NCBI RefSeq assembly: GCF_023898315.1
Contig: NC_064622.1
Span: 80,043,387 to 80,107,386 of the forward strand
Length of the DNA: 64,000 nucleotides
Direction of reading: 5' to 3'
DNA from: Schistocerca nitens
Taxonomy: Eukaryota; Arthropoda; Insecta; Orthoptera; Acrididae
Shown here piece by piece: positions 47,661 through 59,558 of this stretch; positions within the stretch are counted from its first letter, which is position 1, and each line of letters opens with the position of its first letter. The notes beneath the pieces are model-generated. The model was not told the origin of the DNA. It did no database searches and saw only the letters and a list, made by a program, of their open reading frames with translations. The position numbers were made by a program, and so were the translations under genes.

Positions 47661-47832
47661 GGCCGAGCAGTTCTAGGCGCCACAGTCTGGAATCTCACGA
47701 CTGCTACGGTCGCAGGTTCGAATCCTGCCTCGGGCATGGATGTGTGTGATGTCTAGTTAGGTGTAAGCAGTTCTGAGTTCTAGGGGACTGATGACCTCAG
47801 AAGTTAAGTCCCATAGTGCTCAGAGCCATTTG
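47661..47832 (+). mobile_element. tRNA-derived SINE
   Basis: Plus-strand main-family SINE with B box GGTTCGAATCC and the common tail. The 11-bp target-site duplication AACAAATATAC is at 47650-47660 and 47833-47843. Confidence 0.94.
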
Positions 47833-48129
47833 AACAAATATACAGATATCCGGTAAAGGACCACAGCAATATTTGCCACAGTCCTCATCCCTGTGTAATG
47901 CACACATCTGCAAGCCATAACGTATAAGCCCAACAATGATTTGCTATGAGCAGTTCTCTGATGGTGATTAAGGACCTGTTTGTGAATCTGCGTCACCTAT
48001 AGGAATCTTGTAGACGCCAGTGTTGATTTCATCTTTTACTGCAGGAGATAAATGACTTAACTTTCAAAGCCAGTGACACTAGGTGTGATAAATAGTAACC
48101 TCAACATAATGTGGACTGCGTAGCTGTGC

Positions 48130-48251
48130 GGGCAGTACAGTATGGCTCTTCTGCGAAGAGTTTCTGTGAAGTTTGGAAGGTAGGAGACGAGGTACTGGCG
48201 GAATTAGAGCTGTGGGGACATGTCGTGAGTCGTGCTGGGGTAGCTCAGTTG
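48130..48251 (+). mobile_element. tRNA-like SINE head, interrupted at the A box
   Basis: Plus strand: GAAGTTTGGAAGGTAGGAGA, then GTGAGTCGTGCTGGGGTAGCTCAGTTG. TAGCTCAGTTG fits the A-box consensus. The B box and tail expected of such a sequence do not follow; instead the 5' end of LINE B starts here. Confidence 0.65.
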
Positions 48252-48480
48252 AAGTCTGCCGCCGGCAGTGCTGCGAGGCGGTCATGCGCCAGAGCACTGC
48301 GGGCGAGGCGCGCACGGTGTGTTTGTGTTTACTTCGGCCGCTGTAAGTGCCGTTTTCCCTTCTAGACCACCATGGCGCACAACTATCGGAATAAGTCATT
48401 ACGTTTCAAATTTGGTTCCGACTTCGCCCGACACAAGGCCCTGGAGGTAGAACGATTTATTCGCGATGAAGTTAAAATAC
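48252..48480 (+). mobile_element. LINE B: 5' end of a relative of LINE A
   Basis: Plus-strand GC-rich leader, then ATG 48372 opening MAHNYRNKSLRFKFGSDFAR. About half of the first 37 residues are identical to the ORF1 start of LINE A (shared MAH, FAR, KA, ERF-like spacing). The frame is cut after about 36 codons by the left end of the LTR array at 48481. The 3' part would lie beyond the window if it still exists. Confidence 0.8.
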
Positions 48481-48679
48481 TGTAACGTTGTTGCTTTAAT
48501 TTCTTCTGCAAGCAGTGTTGCTATTCAAGACCATAAAATTGGGTTAAAAGCTGTGAGCTGTCTGCGGAAGTTAACCTTGCATTACTGCGCAACTGTTTCA
48601 CCAGGTATCCAGTCTAGCTTACCAAATTCCCAACCAGACTAACATTAATTATAATCTTTTAATAGTCATACGACAACCG

Positions 48680-48741
<62 letters not shown>

Positions 48742-51700
48742 AGAATTTAAATAAAAAGAAATAAATCAGTTTATATTTGGAAATTTATTTTAACATTGAT
48801 CATTGAAATTTCAGAATATTAAACTTGATTCATAACTAAACTGGTGCCTTATTTAGGATTGTGAAAATGTGAGATTGTAATCTTACAGAACACATCAAAT
48901 ATGGAGCCAAGATTGGGAGACTGCATACAACACTGCATTCATAAAGTAACACATGAAGAACGTTGAAACATATGCAAGAGGAAATTAACCACAACCAACC
49001 GATTCAATATTCACCCAAAGAAGTTACGTTCGTAGCACAATCCTGTCCGTCATGTAATTACCACACACTGGAATACTAAATTCATACTAAGTCTCTGTGA
49101 AATCTTCCCGAAAAGAATAGCTGAGGGCTACTTTGATGATTACACCACATGCTTCACGTGGTCAACTTGGTTTACACAAAGAGTGTAACTCCACAATAAT
49201 TTTGATAATTAAAATAAATTAGATCGAAAAGCAATTTACAAAAGAAAAACCTCGAACTGGTTACTATCGTCTTACTATTAACCTGATGGGTCAAACAATT
49301 GTCTAAGCACGTGGTACTGGTCTCACAAAGTTCACCCCACGTGGGTTGAACATAAAGAAAAGTTGCTATATTGAAAAATATTGTCAAGACGAGACGTTAT
49401 AATCTCACGCACATTCGCATTTAAGATTGATGATCTTAGAGTTACTGATCAACACGTGGTTCCACTTTACCCACAAAGTAGTGACAAAGCAACTACCGGA
49501 ATATATTCTGAACTTCACACTCGAATTACACTGCGTTGCAATTTAAGATAACATTAGATATTTTAGAGCTAAACCTGAAATAAAGGTGATAAAATTTTCA
49601 GTTAGGCTGAACTTAAGAAATCCATTGTCCTACGGACTTAGCAGACACGCGCTTAGCCGGAGATATTACCACTTCAGACGCCGTGGACAGACTGCTGTGG
49701 TCCCTTCCTGAGGGTGGCTCACAAATACAAACGGAAGTGGCCAGAGGGGCAGCTTCCTATACCAACATGACAAGGGACAGACAGGACCGTACTAAGACTA
49801 GAAACCTCTCTGCTTTTAGAAAGCGTAGCTACCTGTTCCGACGTTGGTCCTACTGTTCTCTAGCAGACAGGCTTGTCTGCTACCCTCAAGCATGCAACTA
49901 GAAATACATTTGCTCATTCATCCTCTCACACAGAAGGGAAGGGGGATGACAGTATCTTATCATATACAGTATATAAAAGAAAACGGATGTACGTTCCGTA
50001 TGAGACTGTGTGACATGGACTACATATAAACTGTGTTTTAAAGTGTAGTAGTGTGACAGATCGTTCTTGTTTCTGTGTAAAAGTAACACGTTCCACTACT
50101 CAGTCTCCTCCCAGATAGAAACACCACAGTAAATTTAGAAGAGGAATTTATGCTGTAAATGACAACAGATTTAAGAAATTAACATGAAAGGAATCCAACA
50201 GAGACCTTTCATAACCCCAACGCTCCGGGAAAAGACTGTGTAGGGAATTTTCTGGCCATGCTAGGACATTCCCAAGCAGGCTTCTCACACCCTACTTAAA
50301 CCAAAAATATAAAGAAAAGGCAGAAGGTCACTAGCTATTTGCTAAAACACAATAATTTCAACACATCATTAGAATCTACCAATTTCAAAGAGAAAAAAAA
50401 CAATCTGTGACACCTATTTAAATGATAGTCTAGACCTAATTCGGTCAGGAAGTAAAATTAATGGCTCCTGTGTCATTAATATGAAAACAATTTCTGGTTG
50501 TTACCCTTATGGAGTTCACCAGTATTTGCTCATTGCAAGAGCCAACTGATCACAGGAAAATTTATGACTGTTTATTAACAAGTAAAATTTATGAAAATAG
50601 CAAAGGTGACACAGCAATTAAAAAAGAACATGAAAATAACATCAGTATTATAAAGCAGAACATCACAATGCACAATCCGCAAAAGCAAAAAAAGTGATAG
50701 GAGAAAAAAAGATGTTTTACAAAGTGGTTATCACAAAAAACTTCTATATCTTATAAAACTAATAATTTGTAGAATTAAAATAACTTTGTGGCACTAACTT
50801 AATCACTCTACTATGTTTCAGTTAGTTAGCAAACGATGATCACTGTGTCATTATACTGTAACTACAATTAATTATGTGATTGTTACCCTTAAGGGGTTCC
50901 TCACTATAAATATGCCCCATGCAAAGGCTAATCGATCACAGTCCAATGAGAATGAATAGCTATCTGACTGATGAACGAAGCAATGCCACAGGAATTAATT
51001 TACGAAACAAAATATCACAAATCTAATACATCACACAAGAACAAACATTGATCAATAAAACAGCTCTGAAAGTACAATAGTCAACGTCTAAAAAAAAACA
51101 ACACCGATAAATAAAACACCTGCAAAGTACAAGAGTCAAAGTATAAAAAAAAAACAATAAATAGAACACCTGCAAAATACAAGAGTCAGTCTAATAAACA
51201 CCAATAAATCGAACCCCTGCAAAACACACGAGTCAAAGTTTCTCTGACAGAAACACACGTATATGCATTGAACTAAGAACCGTATAATCACTGTTCACTG
51301 ACACACTCAGTAGTTCCATTGTTCCGAAGCACAATATAAAGGGCAGGGGGTGGGGGTTCGTCACCACAGCTGTCAGTAGGGATTTTTGTCCATCTGTTGT
51401 GTGCAATCCCGCCGTCTCTGCCCTCTCATGAAGTTTCTCTTGGTGGCCCGTGACACGTAAATCTCGATTTGGTTCCATGTTTGTGTTGTCAAATTCGTGC
51501 AGTATCCTCGTTTGACACGCCAGGTTGATATTCCTGGGCAAGGATGACACTTAGTGGCTCTTCTTTGTGCCACCCTTAGCTACCAGAGAACACCGAACCA
51601 TGATTTACTGTCGCTTGACAATGGGCTTCCGCCAAGAAATGTTGATAGTCGTCGTTGACGTCTGCAGATTTCTCTGGACAGTACCTGTCAAAAGGCTCCA

Positions 51701-51972
51701 CGCCCCTTTATCCCCTGTCTTCTGTCATTTCACCGTGGCCGTCTCGTCACAGTCGCGTGTGTGTGGTGCGTTGCCAGCAGATGGATTTCCGCGCGGTGGA
51801 CAGCTCGACCATCTCAGGTCATCGCCTCCACGAAGGGTCGCACTGGTGCGGCCGGCCATTAGCTCCAGGTGCAAGGGAAAGTGTTTGCAGCGTACCCTTC
51901 TTTTGTGGTCGACCGCGCTCCCGAAGTGGCCCGGTTGACAGTGTGTCCTGCTGGGAAACCCGCCAGTTTACA
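48481..51972 (-). repeat. LTR 1 of the gag-only element (inner boundary tentative)
   Basis: The outer end is certain: TGTAACGTTGTTGC at 48481 is the point shared with 56065 and 63651. The inner end is proposed at 51972, where AGTTTACA gives TG..CA ends with a short inverted repeat (TGTAA/TTACA), followed by a purine-rich minus-strand tract (GTGAGGAGGAGGACTAGT) that could be the polypurine tract. That makes the LTR about 3.5 kb, which is long. A shorter LTR ending near 50102 is an alternative. No coding sequence is recognised within it. Confidence 0.5.
48683..48739. repeat. (AT)n microsatellite in LTR 1
   Basis: A pure alternating AT run of 57 bases. The same run is 59 bases in the second LTR and 71 in the third. 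Confidence 0.95.
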
Positions 51973-53525
51973 ACTAGTCCTCCTCCTCACTGCTCCCGCT
52001 GTCTCGTAAGAGTTCAGCCAGTTCGTTTTCATGTTCTCAACTGCATTCACAGAAATTGTTCATCATAGTTATGTGATTACAAAATGTCATACATAATGCC
52101 ACAATTTTTTAAGAACAAAAGTAAGACTTAAAATGTTTTTAATAAAAATTATTACATGAATCGACAATATAAAAATAAAGGTTAAATGACTTGACAATAT
52201 AAAAAAATAAAAGTGAAATGACTTGACAGTATAAATATATAAAGTAAATGAACTGACAATATAATCCCTAAATCCACATCACTAATGTGGTTCACTTGCG
52301 TTTTAAGAAATCAAATGCTACTTATTAATTCACTAAAATGAACAGGATTATGCCTTGTGGACCTATAGGTCAGGACAGCATAGGGTTCAAATGTTATTTA
52401 CACATACACATGTACACCTATTGACTATTCTACAAACTAACTACCCATAAACATGAATTACTCAAAATTCTTCTTCAATCCACTACTAGTTAATCCAACA
52501 GGCTACTTCAATGCTACTTCAACACAGTGTTTATACCACTACAACTGTGTTCTAATTCGTCCTCTTCCTGACGCTCGCCGCATATGTCTTGTCACATGAT
52601 AAATATGGAGAAACTTTCCTTAAACATACACAGTAAAAAGAACAATGGTTATTTACACGCCAAAACATTTATACCAGTTGACACACCTGATGAGAGACTC
52701 GCAATTATACATTTATCATACTCATATATTCACACATAAAACAGTAAGAAAATTTCATCTAAAATTACGTTATCACAAGAATTAATCACATAGATGACTC
52801 TGAGCGGGGTAAAAATATTTTCCTTATACAAGTTATACTACATTTTCTTACCCATTTCGTTCCTTCTTTAAGTTACCTTTCGATTCCAAATTAGTTATTT
52901 CGCCTGTGGCGGTAATTCTGGATTCATTTCTCATGAATGGCTAAATTGTTGTCACCTGTATTCTGTAAAACAGTTTCATCTTAACATATTGAACTTACAA
53001 CAGACACAAAAGATCCAAATCCTCCTGCAGTTTAAATGACAAATGTTTTGCTTCATCCTTATTACCTTAAACCAAGCTTTCCTTCGGTCCCATAATCAAA
53101 ATTATTTAATCTTCCTCTACCTTCAAGAGGGAAATTTCCTCAGTACAAATCATATAGGCTGCAGTGCATCCCGCACCAGCGAAAACAGTAAGCTGTAATG
53201 CTCACAGCATCAGCAAAACACATAAACGTCGCTTTTCTAGGACAAGTATTAACGCAGAATAATTTTTCAGGCTTTGGCTCAACATCAATCAAGACTACAG
53301 AAAGGATCCATATTTCTGTTCCATTCTCCATTTGCTGAAAAACTGCTCTTTATCATTATTTTTACCAACATATTATTCCAAATGCATATGTCACAAATTT
53401 ACACTAATCAATTCTTTCACCTCACCATCCTCTCTACTCATCACTGTCCTCTCTATACACCCTATGTACTCATTTGCCATGTCGCTCAATTGTTCCGATT
53501 GGGCGCCTTCTGCGCTGATCATTTG

Positions 53526-55678
53526 TCATTGCCGGTTTTGTCCATTTCCATTTGCTGGATTATGTCTAGGGTTGTCCGGCCGAATTTCAACATAATGTGG
53601 TGCTCTGCCTACAATCCTATTCCCACCGTGTTCATCGTAGTATCGATTCTGGTTGTCATACCTGTAGCGTTCACGATCCTGTCCACGTCCTCGTTCATTT
53701 CCGTTGTTCCACCAGTGTTCGCGACTGTTACCCCAGTTTCTATACGGCCGGTCCCGATTATTGTTCCGTTCGCGTCGCGACGACCAGTCACGCCGTTGAT
53801 TAGTACTACGGCCACGACTGCGATCGCGCTGCTGTGCCCCGTAATAACTTTGTGCCTTATTAGGCGGGCATTCTGCTGTATTATATTCCAACTCTTGGAG
53901 AAGTGTCTTAAACGTTCCCACATCCTCTTTGCATCGTCCCGCAAGAATGACGTGGCGCAAGTGCATCGGCAATTTGGTGATGCATATCCTAATTAGTTCC
54001 GCAGGCCCGTATGGGTCGTATAGAAATTGATTAGCCTGCAGCATGTGGTCGAATAGGCGTGCTGGGCTGCCGAAACCAGACTGGTTCAAATTTGGCAGCA
54101 TAATTATGGCATGCTTGACCCTATCTTGAGCCGCTTCCGACCAATAGGCGGACAGAAACGCTTGTCGAAACTCCCGAGTGGAGTTGCAGTGACGCGCTGC
54201 CGACCTCATGCGAATCGCCGGTTCGCCTTCCAAATAGCCACACATATATTCTATCTTATGTGAACTTGCCCAGTCGGGGGGGAAGACAGAACTGAAATTG
54301 CTCGAGCCACGCTCGTGGATGTATTCCTTTTTGCGAATTATGAAATATCTCAAACTTTATCACCGTAAGGAAATGATTGAAATCAAATCCCCGCATTCCT
54401 CCCGGCGAGGCCCTTGAATGTTTCTATTTTTCTCATGTCTGCCCCTCAAAATACATTCTTCCCTGTCATCAAAATCTCCCTCGTGGCTGGAGTCCCTCTC
54501 TGCACTGTTCGTATGGCTATTTTTGGTGCTTTGGCGAGTTCGGAATCACACCCAATGCGGCTTTCCAGATGCACCACGGGTTCTTGTAATTCGCCTGTTA
54601 CAGCTTTGTGCCGCCTACTCACTTCGAACTGTCCCATCTGAAATCTAAGAAGCGAACGCACTTCTTCGGTCTCTGCGACCGCTACCTGTGTAGTATTGTT
54701 ATCGCTCTCCGTCACCTTGATCGTGCCTACGATGTCCGCTAATGCCGCAATCGTATCACGTATTTGTCTGTTGTCCTCCGCCCCAGTCTGCTTCAATTGT
54801 TCTATTTCCTGTTCGAGTGCGTGAATCGATTGACTGTTCTCCGCTACTGTGTTGCTAACGGACGCGGGCAAATGCGTTTCCGCCTCCTGAACCCTCGAGA
54901 GTACCTGCTGGCGTTCCCTTTGGCATTCTTCTCTCAGCGGTTGGAAATTCCTAAGTAGTTGTTCTTCGCTCTCTTTCGATTCTGCATCGCGACTCCGTTT
55001 GCCTTGTTCTAAGGATTGCTGACGGTCATCGATTTGTTCAAATGTACGGCCTAATTCTTTCATAATATCGCTTTTTATTTCACTTGCCAGATTGTTTATT
55101 CTTTGTGAGATATCATCGGACACTCTCTGCATCGACTTGTCGACTTTATTTGTCTGCTAGATTAGTTTTTCGTCTATTTGTTCGACTAGCTCGTGGATCG
55201 ATTTTTCAGATTTCTGCGTCATTTGTTCGCTTAGCTCACGGATCAATCTTTCAGATTTCTCCGTCATTTGTTCGCCTAGCTCACGGATCGATTTTTCAGA
55301 TTTCTCTGTCATTTGTTCACCTAGCTCTCGAATCGATTTTTTAGATTTCTGCGTCATTTGTTTGCCTAGCCCTCGAATCGATTTTTCAGATGATTCTTTT
55401 TGTTCTTGGAACGATTTTTCTGATTTCTCTGCGTTTTCTTTATTTTGTTGCAATAAGGCTTTCATGAGTTCTGCCAAATGAATTTGGTTAGTAGGAGGCA
55501 AACTAATTTCTAGCTCTGCTGTGAACCCGTTCGTCCTGTTTTGCATTTCGTCTGAAGTATTTCCCATTGCATTTTCGGAACCGTCCGACGCGTTAATATT
55601 CGAAATCAAATTATCCCCTTGGTCCATGTTGCTTAAGTTGTTGGACCGCCTACTTTTAGCTTGGTTACGTGTCTGCAT
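53526..55678 (-). pseudogene. Gag of the LTR element, copy 1 (one stop, two frame changes)
   Basis: Starts at ATG 55678 (MQTRNQAKSR). Residues about 85-170 hold five 15-residue repeats around SIRELGEQMTEKSEK, which look coiled-coil. The frame stops at TAG 55157-55159 and reopens in the same frame to 54446 (228 residues from 55132, further coiled-coil). It changes frame between about 54446 and 54370. The core KFEIFHNSQKGI then HPRAWLEQF is in a third frame, and at a run of seven C (54276-54282) it moves into the frame 54353-53526 (DWASSHKIEYM, LEGEPAIRM). The C-terminal 100 residues are Arg/Gly/Asn-rich without a CCHC knuckle, a likely RNA-binding tail. Frame joins are inferred. Confidence 0.72.
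55160..55395 (-). repeat. 45-bp tandem repeat in gag
   Basis: Five imperfect copies of a 45-base unit (GATCGATTTTTCAGATTTCT with TTTGTTCGCCTAGCTC on the plus strand) code the 15-residue repeats. The same array is at 62746-62981 in the second unit. Confidence 0.9.
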
Positions 55679-56047
55679 TAGTTCAATTTATAACCGGTAC
55701 ACAACACACTAATCACAGTAAATGTATCCCCCAAAAATTACGACAGTTGTACGAAAGGTACCTAACCTAGTACGCACTTTATCACACGCAAAACAAATTT
55801 TTTTCTTTGATCGAAACAGTGCAATTTACAAGCGAGAAAATAAAACACACACACATATAAAACACACAAAATATAGAAAACAAAACATCAAGACAAACAA
55901 CACAACGCCGCTCAACAACGCCGTGATCCATTTGAAAGACTGCTCAGAAACAATGCAGAAGTTGTTTGAGCGCTGCAGGGAAAAAATTAAGATTATACAA
56001 CGCTCTCAATCTAACGTTTCAGAGATTCCAGAGTCTAGCGGAATCAC

Positions 56048-56064
56048 AGAACAGGGTCGCCATG
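56048..56064 (-). promoter_or_regulatory. Primer binding site of the LTR element
   Basis: Minus strand CA then TGGCGACCCTGTTCTG directly after the LTR end CGTTACA. TGG start, position and length fit a tRNA primer site. The tRNA was not identified. Confidence 0.6.
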
Positions 56065-56263
56065 TGTAACGTTGTTGCTTTAATTTCTTCTACAAGCGGT
56101 GCTGCTATTCAAGACCATAAAATTGGGTTAAAAACTGTGAGCTGTCTGGGGAAGTTAACCTTGCATTACTGCGCAACTGTTTCACCAGGTATCCAGTCTA
56201 GCTTACCAAATTCCCAACCAGACTAACATTAATTATAATCTTTTAATAGTCATACGACTACCG

Positions 56264-56327
<64 letters not shown>

Positions 56328-59300
56328 AGAATTTAAATAAAAAGAAATAAATCAGTTTATATTTGGAAATTTATTTTAACATTGATCATTGAAATTTCAG
56401 AATATTAAACTTGATTCATAACTATACTGGTGCCTTATTTAGGATTGTGAAAATGTGAGATTGTAATCTTACAGAACACATCAAATATGGAGCCAAGATT
56501 GGGAGACTGCATACAACACTGCATTCATAAAGTAACACATGAAGAACTTTGAAACATATGCAAGAGGAAATTAACCACAACCAACCGATTCAATATTCAC
56601 CCAAAGAAGTTACGTTCGTAGCACAATCCTGTCCGTCATGTAATTACCACACACTGGTATACTAAATTCATACTAAGTCTCTGTGAAATCTTCCCGAAAA
56701 GAATAGCTGAGGGCTACTTTGATGATTACACCACATGCTTCACGTGGTCAACTTGGTTTACACAAAGAGTGTAACTCCACAATAATTTTGATAATTAAAA
56801 TAAATTAGATCGAAAAGCAATTTACAAAAGAAAAACCTCGAACTGGTTACTATCGTCTTACTATTAACCTGATGGGTCAAACAATTGTCTAAGCACGTGG
56901 TACTGGTCTCACAAAGTTCACCCCACGTGGGTTGAACATAAAGAAAAGTTGCTATATTGAAAAATATTGTCAAGACGAGACGTTATAATCTCACGCACAT
57001 TCGCATTTAAGATTGATGATCTTAGAGTTACTGATCAACACGTGGTTCCACTTTACCCACAAAGTAGTGACAAAGCAACTACCGGAATATATTCTGAACT
57101 TCACACTCGAATTACACTGCGTTGCAATTTAAGATAACATTAGATATTTTAGAGCTAAACCTGAAATAAAGGTGATAAAATTTTCAGTTAGGCTGAACTT
57201 AAGAAATCCATTGTCCTACGGACTTAGCAGACACGCGCTTAGCCGGAGATATTACCACTTCAGACGCCGTGGACAGACTGCTGTGGTCCCTTCCTGAGGG
57301 TGGCTCACAAATACAAACGGAAGTGGCCAGAGGGGCAGCTTCCTATACCAACATGACAAGGGACAGACAGGACCGTACTAAGACTAGAAACCTCTCTGCT
57401 TTTAGAAAGCGTAGCTACCTGTTCCGACGTTGGTCCTACTGTTCTCTAGCAGACAGGCTTGTCTGCTACCCTCAAGCATGCAACTAGAAATACATTTGCT
57501 CATTCATCCTCTCACACAGAAGGGAAGGGGGATGACAGTATCTTATCATATACAGTATATAAAAGAAAACGGATGTACGTTCCGTATGAGACTGTGTGAC
57601 ATGGACTACATATAAACTGTGTTTTAAAGTGTAGTAGTGTGACAGATCGTTCTTGTTTCTGTGTAAAAGTAACACGTTCCACTACTCAGTCTCCTCCCAG
57701 ATAGAAACACCACAGTAAATTTAGAAGAGGAATTTATGCTGTAAATGACAACAGATTTAAGAAATTAACATGAAAGGAATCCAACAGAGACCTTTCATAA
57801 CCCCAACGCTCCGGGAAAAGACTGTGTAGGGAATTTTCTGGCCATGCTAGGACATTCCCAAGCAGGCTTCTCACACCCTACTTAAACCAAAAATATAAAG
57901 AAAAGGCAGAAGGTCACTAGCTATTTGCTAAAACACAATAATTTCAACACATCATTAGAATCTACCAATTTCAAAGAGAAAAAAAACAATCTGTGACACC
58001 TATTTAAATGATAGTCTAGACCTAATTCGGTCAGGAAGTAAAATTAATGGCTCCTGTGTCATTAATATGAAAACAATTTCTGGTTGTTACCCTTATGGAG
58101 TTCACCAGTATTTGCTCATTGCAAGAGCCAACTGATCACAGGAAAATTTATGACTGTTTATTAACAAGTAAAATTTATGAAAATAGCAAAGGTGACACAG
58201 CAATTAAAAAAGAACATGAAAATAACATCAGTATTATAAAGCAGAACATCACAATGCACAATCCGCAAAAGCAAAAAAAGTGATAGGAGAAAAAAAGATG
58301 TTTTACAAAGTGGTTATCACAAAAAACTTCTATATCTTATAAAACTAATAATTTGTAGAATTAAAATAACTTTGTGGCACTAACTTAATCACTCTACTAT
58401 GTTTCAGTTAGTTAGCAAACGATGATCACTGTGTCATTATACTGTAACTACAATTAATTATGTGATTGTTACCCTTAAGGGGTTCCTCACTATAAATATG
58501 CCCCATGCAAAGGCTAATCGATCACAGTCCAATGAGAATGAATAGCTATCTGACTGATGAACGAAGCAATGCCACAGGAATTAATTTACGAAACAAAATA
58601 TCACAAATCTAATACATCACACAAGAACAAACATTGATCAATAAAACAGCTCTGAAAGTACAATAGTCAACGTCTAAAAAAAAACAACACCGATAAATAA
58701 AACACCTGCAAAGTACAAGAGTCAAAGTATAAAAAAAAAACAATAAATAGAACACCTGCAAAATACAAGAGTCAGTCTAATAAACACCAATAAATCGAAC
58801 CCCTGCAAAACACACGAGTCAAAGTTTCTCTGACAGAAACACACGTATATGCATTGAACTAAGAACCGTATAATCACTGTTCACTGACACACTCAGTAGT
58901 TCCATTGTTCCGAAGCACAATATAAAGGGCAGGGGGTGGGGGTTCGTCACCACAGCTGTCAGTAGGGATTTTTGTCCATCTGTTGTGTGCAATCCCGCCG
59001 TCTCTGCCCTCTCATGAAGTTTCTCTTGGTGGCCCGTGACACGTAAATCTCGATTTGGTTCCATGTTTGTGTTGTCAAATTCGTGCAGTATCCTCGTTTG
59101 ACACGCCAGGTTGATATTCCTGGGCAAGGATGACACTTAGTGGCTCTTCTTTGTGCCACCCTTAGCTACCAGAGAACACCGAACCATGATTTACTGTCGC
59201 TTGACAATGGGCTTCCGCCAAGAAATGTTGATAGTCGTCGTTGACGTCTGCAGATTTCTCTGGACAGTACCTGTCAAAAGGCTCCACGCCCCTTTATCCC

Positions 59301-59558
59301 CTGTCTTCTGTCATTTCACCGTGGCCGTCTCGTCACAGTCGCGTGTGTGTGGTGCGTTGCCAGCAGATGGATTTCCGCGCGGTGGACAGCTCGACCATCT
59401 CAGGTCATCGCCTCCACGAAGGGTCGCACTGGTGCGGCCGGCCATTAGCTCCAGGTGCAAGGGAAAGTGTTTGCAGCGTACCCTTCTTTTGTGGTCGACC
59501 GCGCTCCCGAAGTGGCCCGGTTGACAGTGTGTCCTGCTGGGAAACCCGCCAGTTTACA
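56065..59558 (-). repeat. LTR 2 (middle LTR of the tandem array)
   Basis: Starts TGTAACG at 56065. Its first 600 bases differ from LTR 1 at nine sites that I can see but match LTR 3 over the 350 bases visible there. From about 56660 on I see no difference from LTR 1. This mosaic is expected for a recombinant LTR. The right boundary is tentative, as for LTR 1. Confidence 0.55.
56267..56325. repeat. (AT)n microsatellite in LTR 2
   Basis: 59-base alternating AT run at the same place as in LTR 1. Confidence 0.95.

Larger units (their letters stand above)
51973..56064 (-). mobile_element. Internal region 1 of a gag-only LTR retrotransposon
   Basis: Minus-strand element body. Two bases inside LTR 2 a primer-binding-site-like TGGCGACCCTGTTCTG begins (56048-56062), then a leader of about 385 bases, then a broken gag (55678-53526). 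From 53525 to the left LTR there is no reverse transcriptase, integrase, protease or RNase H frame, only about 1.5 kb of AT-rich sequence. This matches the idea of a non-autonomous element that keeps gag only. Ty3/gypsy affinity rests on the gag style. Confidence 0.72.

Noticed and set aside
49683-49901. Repeated short open frames inside the LTRs (also 51567-51938 and the second copies)
   Set aside because: They are identical because the DNA is duplicated, not because of coding constraint; no domain recognised.
53274-53996. Open frame of 240 residues on the plus strand, hydrophobic and membrane-like, repeated at 60860-61582
   Set aside because: It is antisense to the Arg/Gly/Asn-rich end of gag; Ile/Val/Thr/Pro richness is the complement of that composition.
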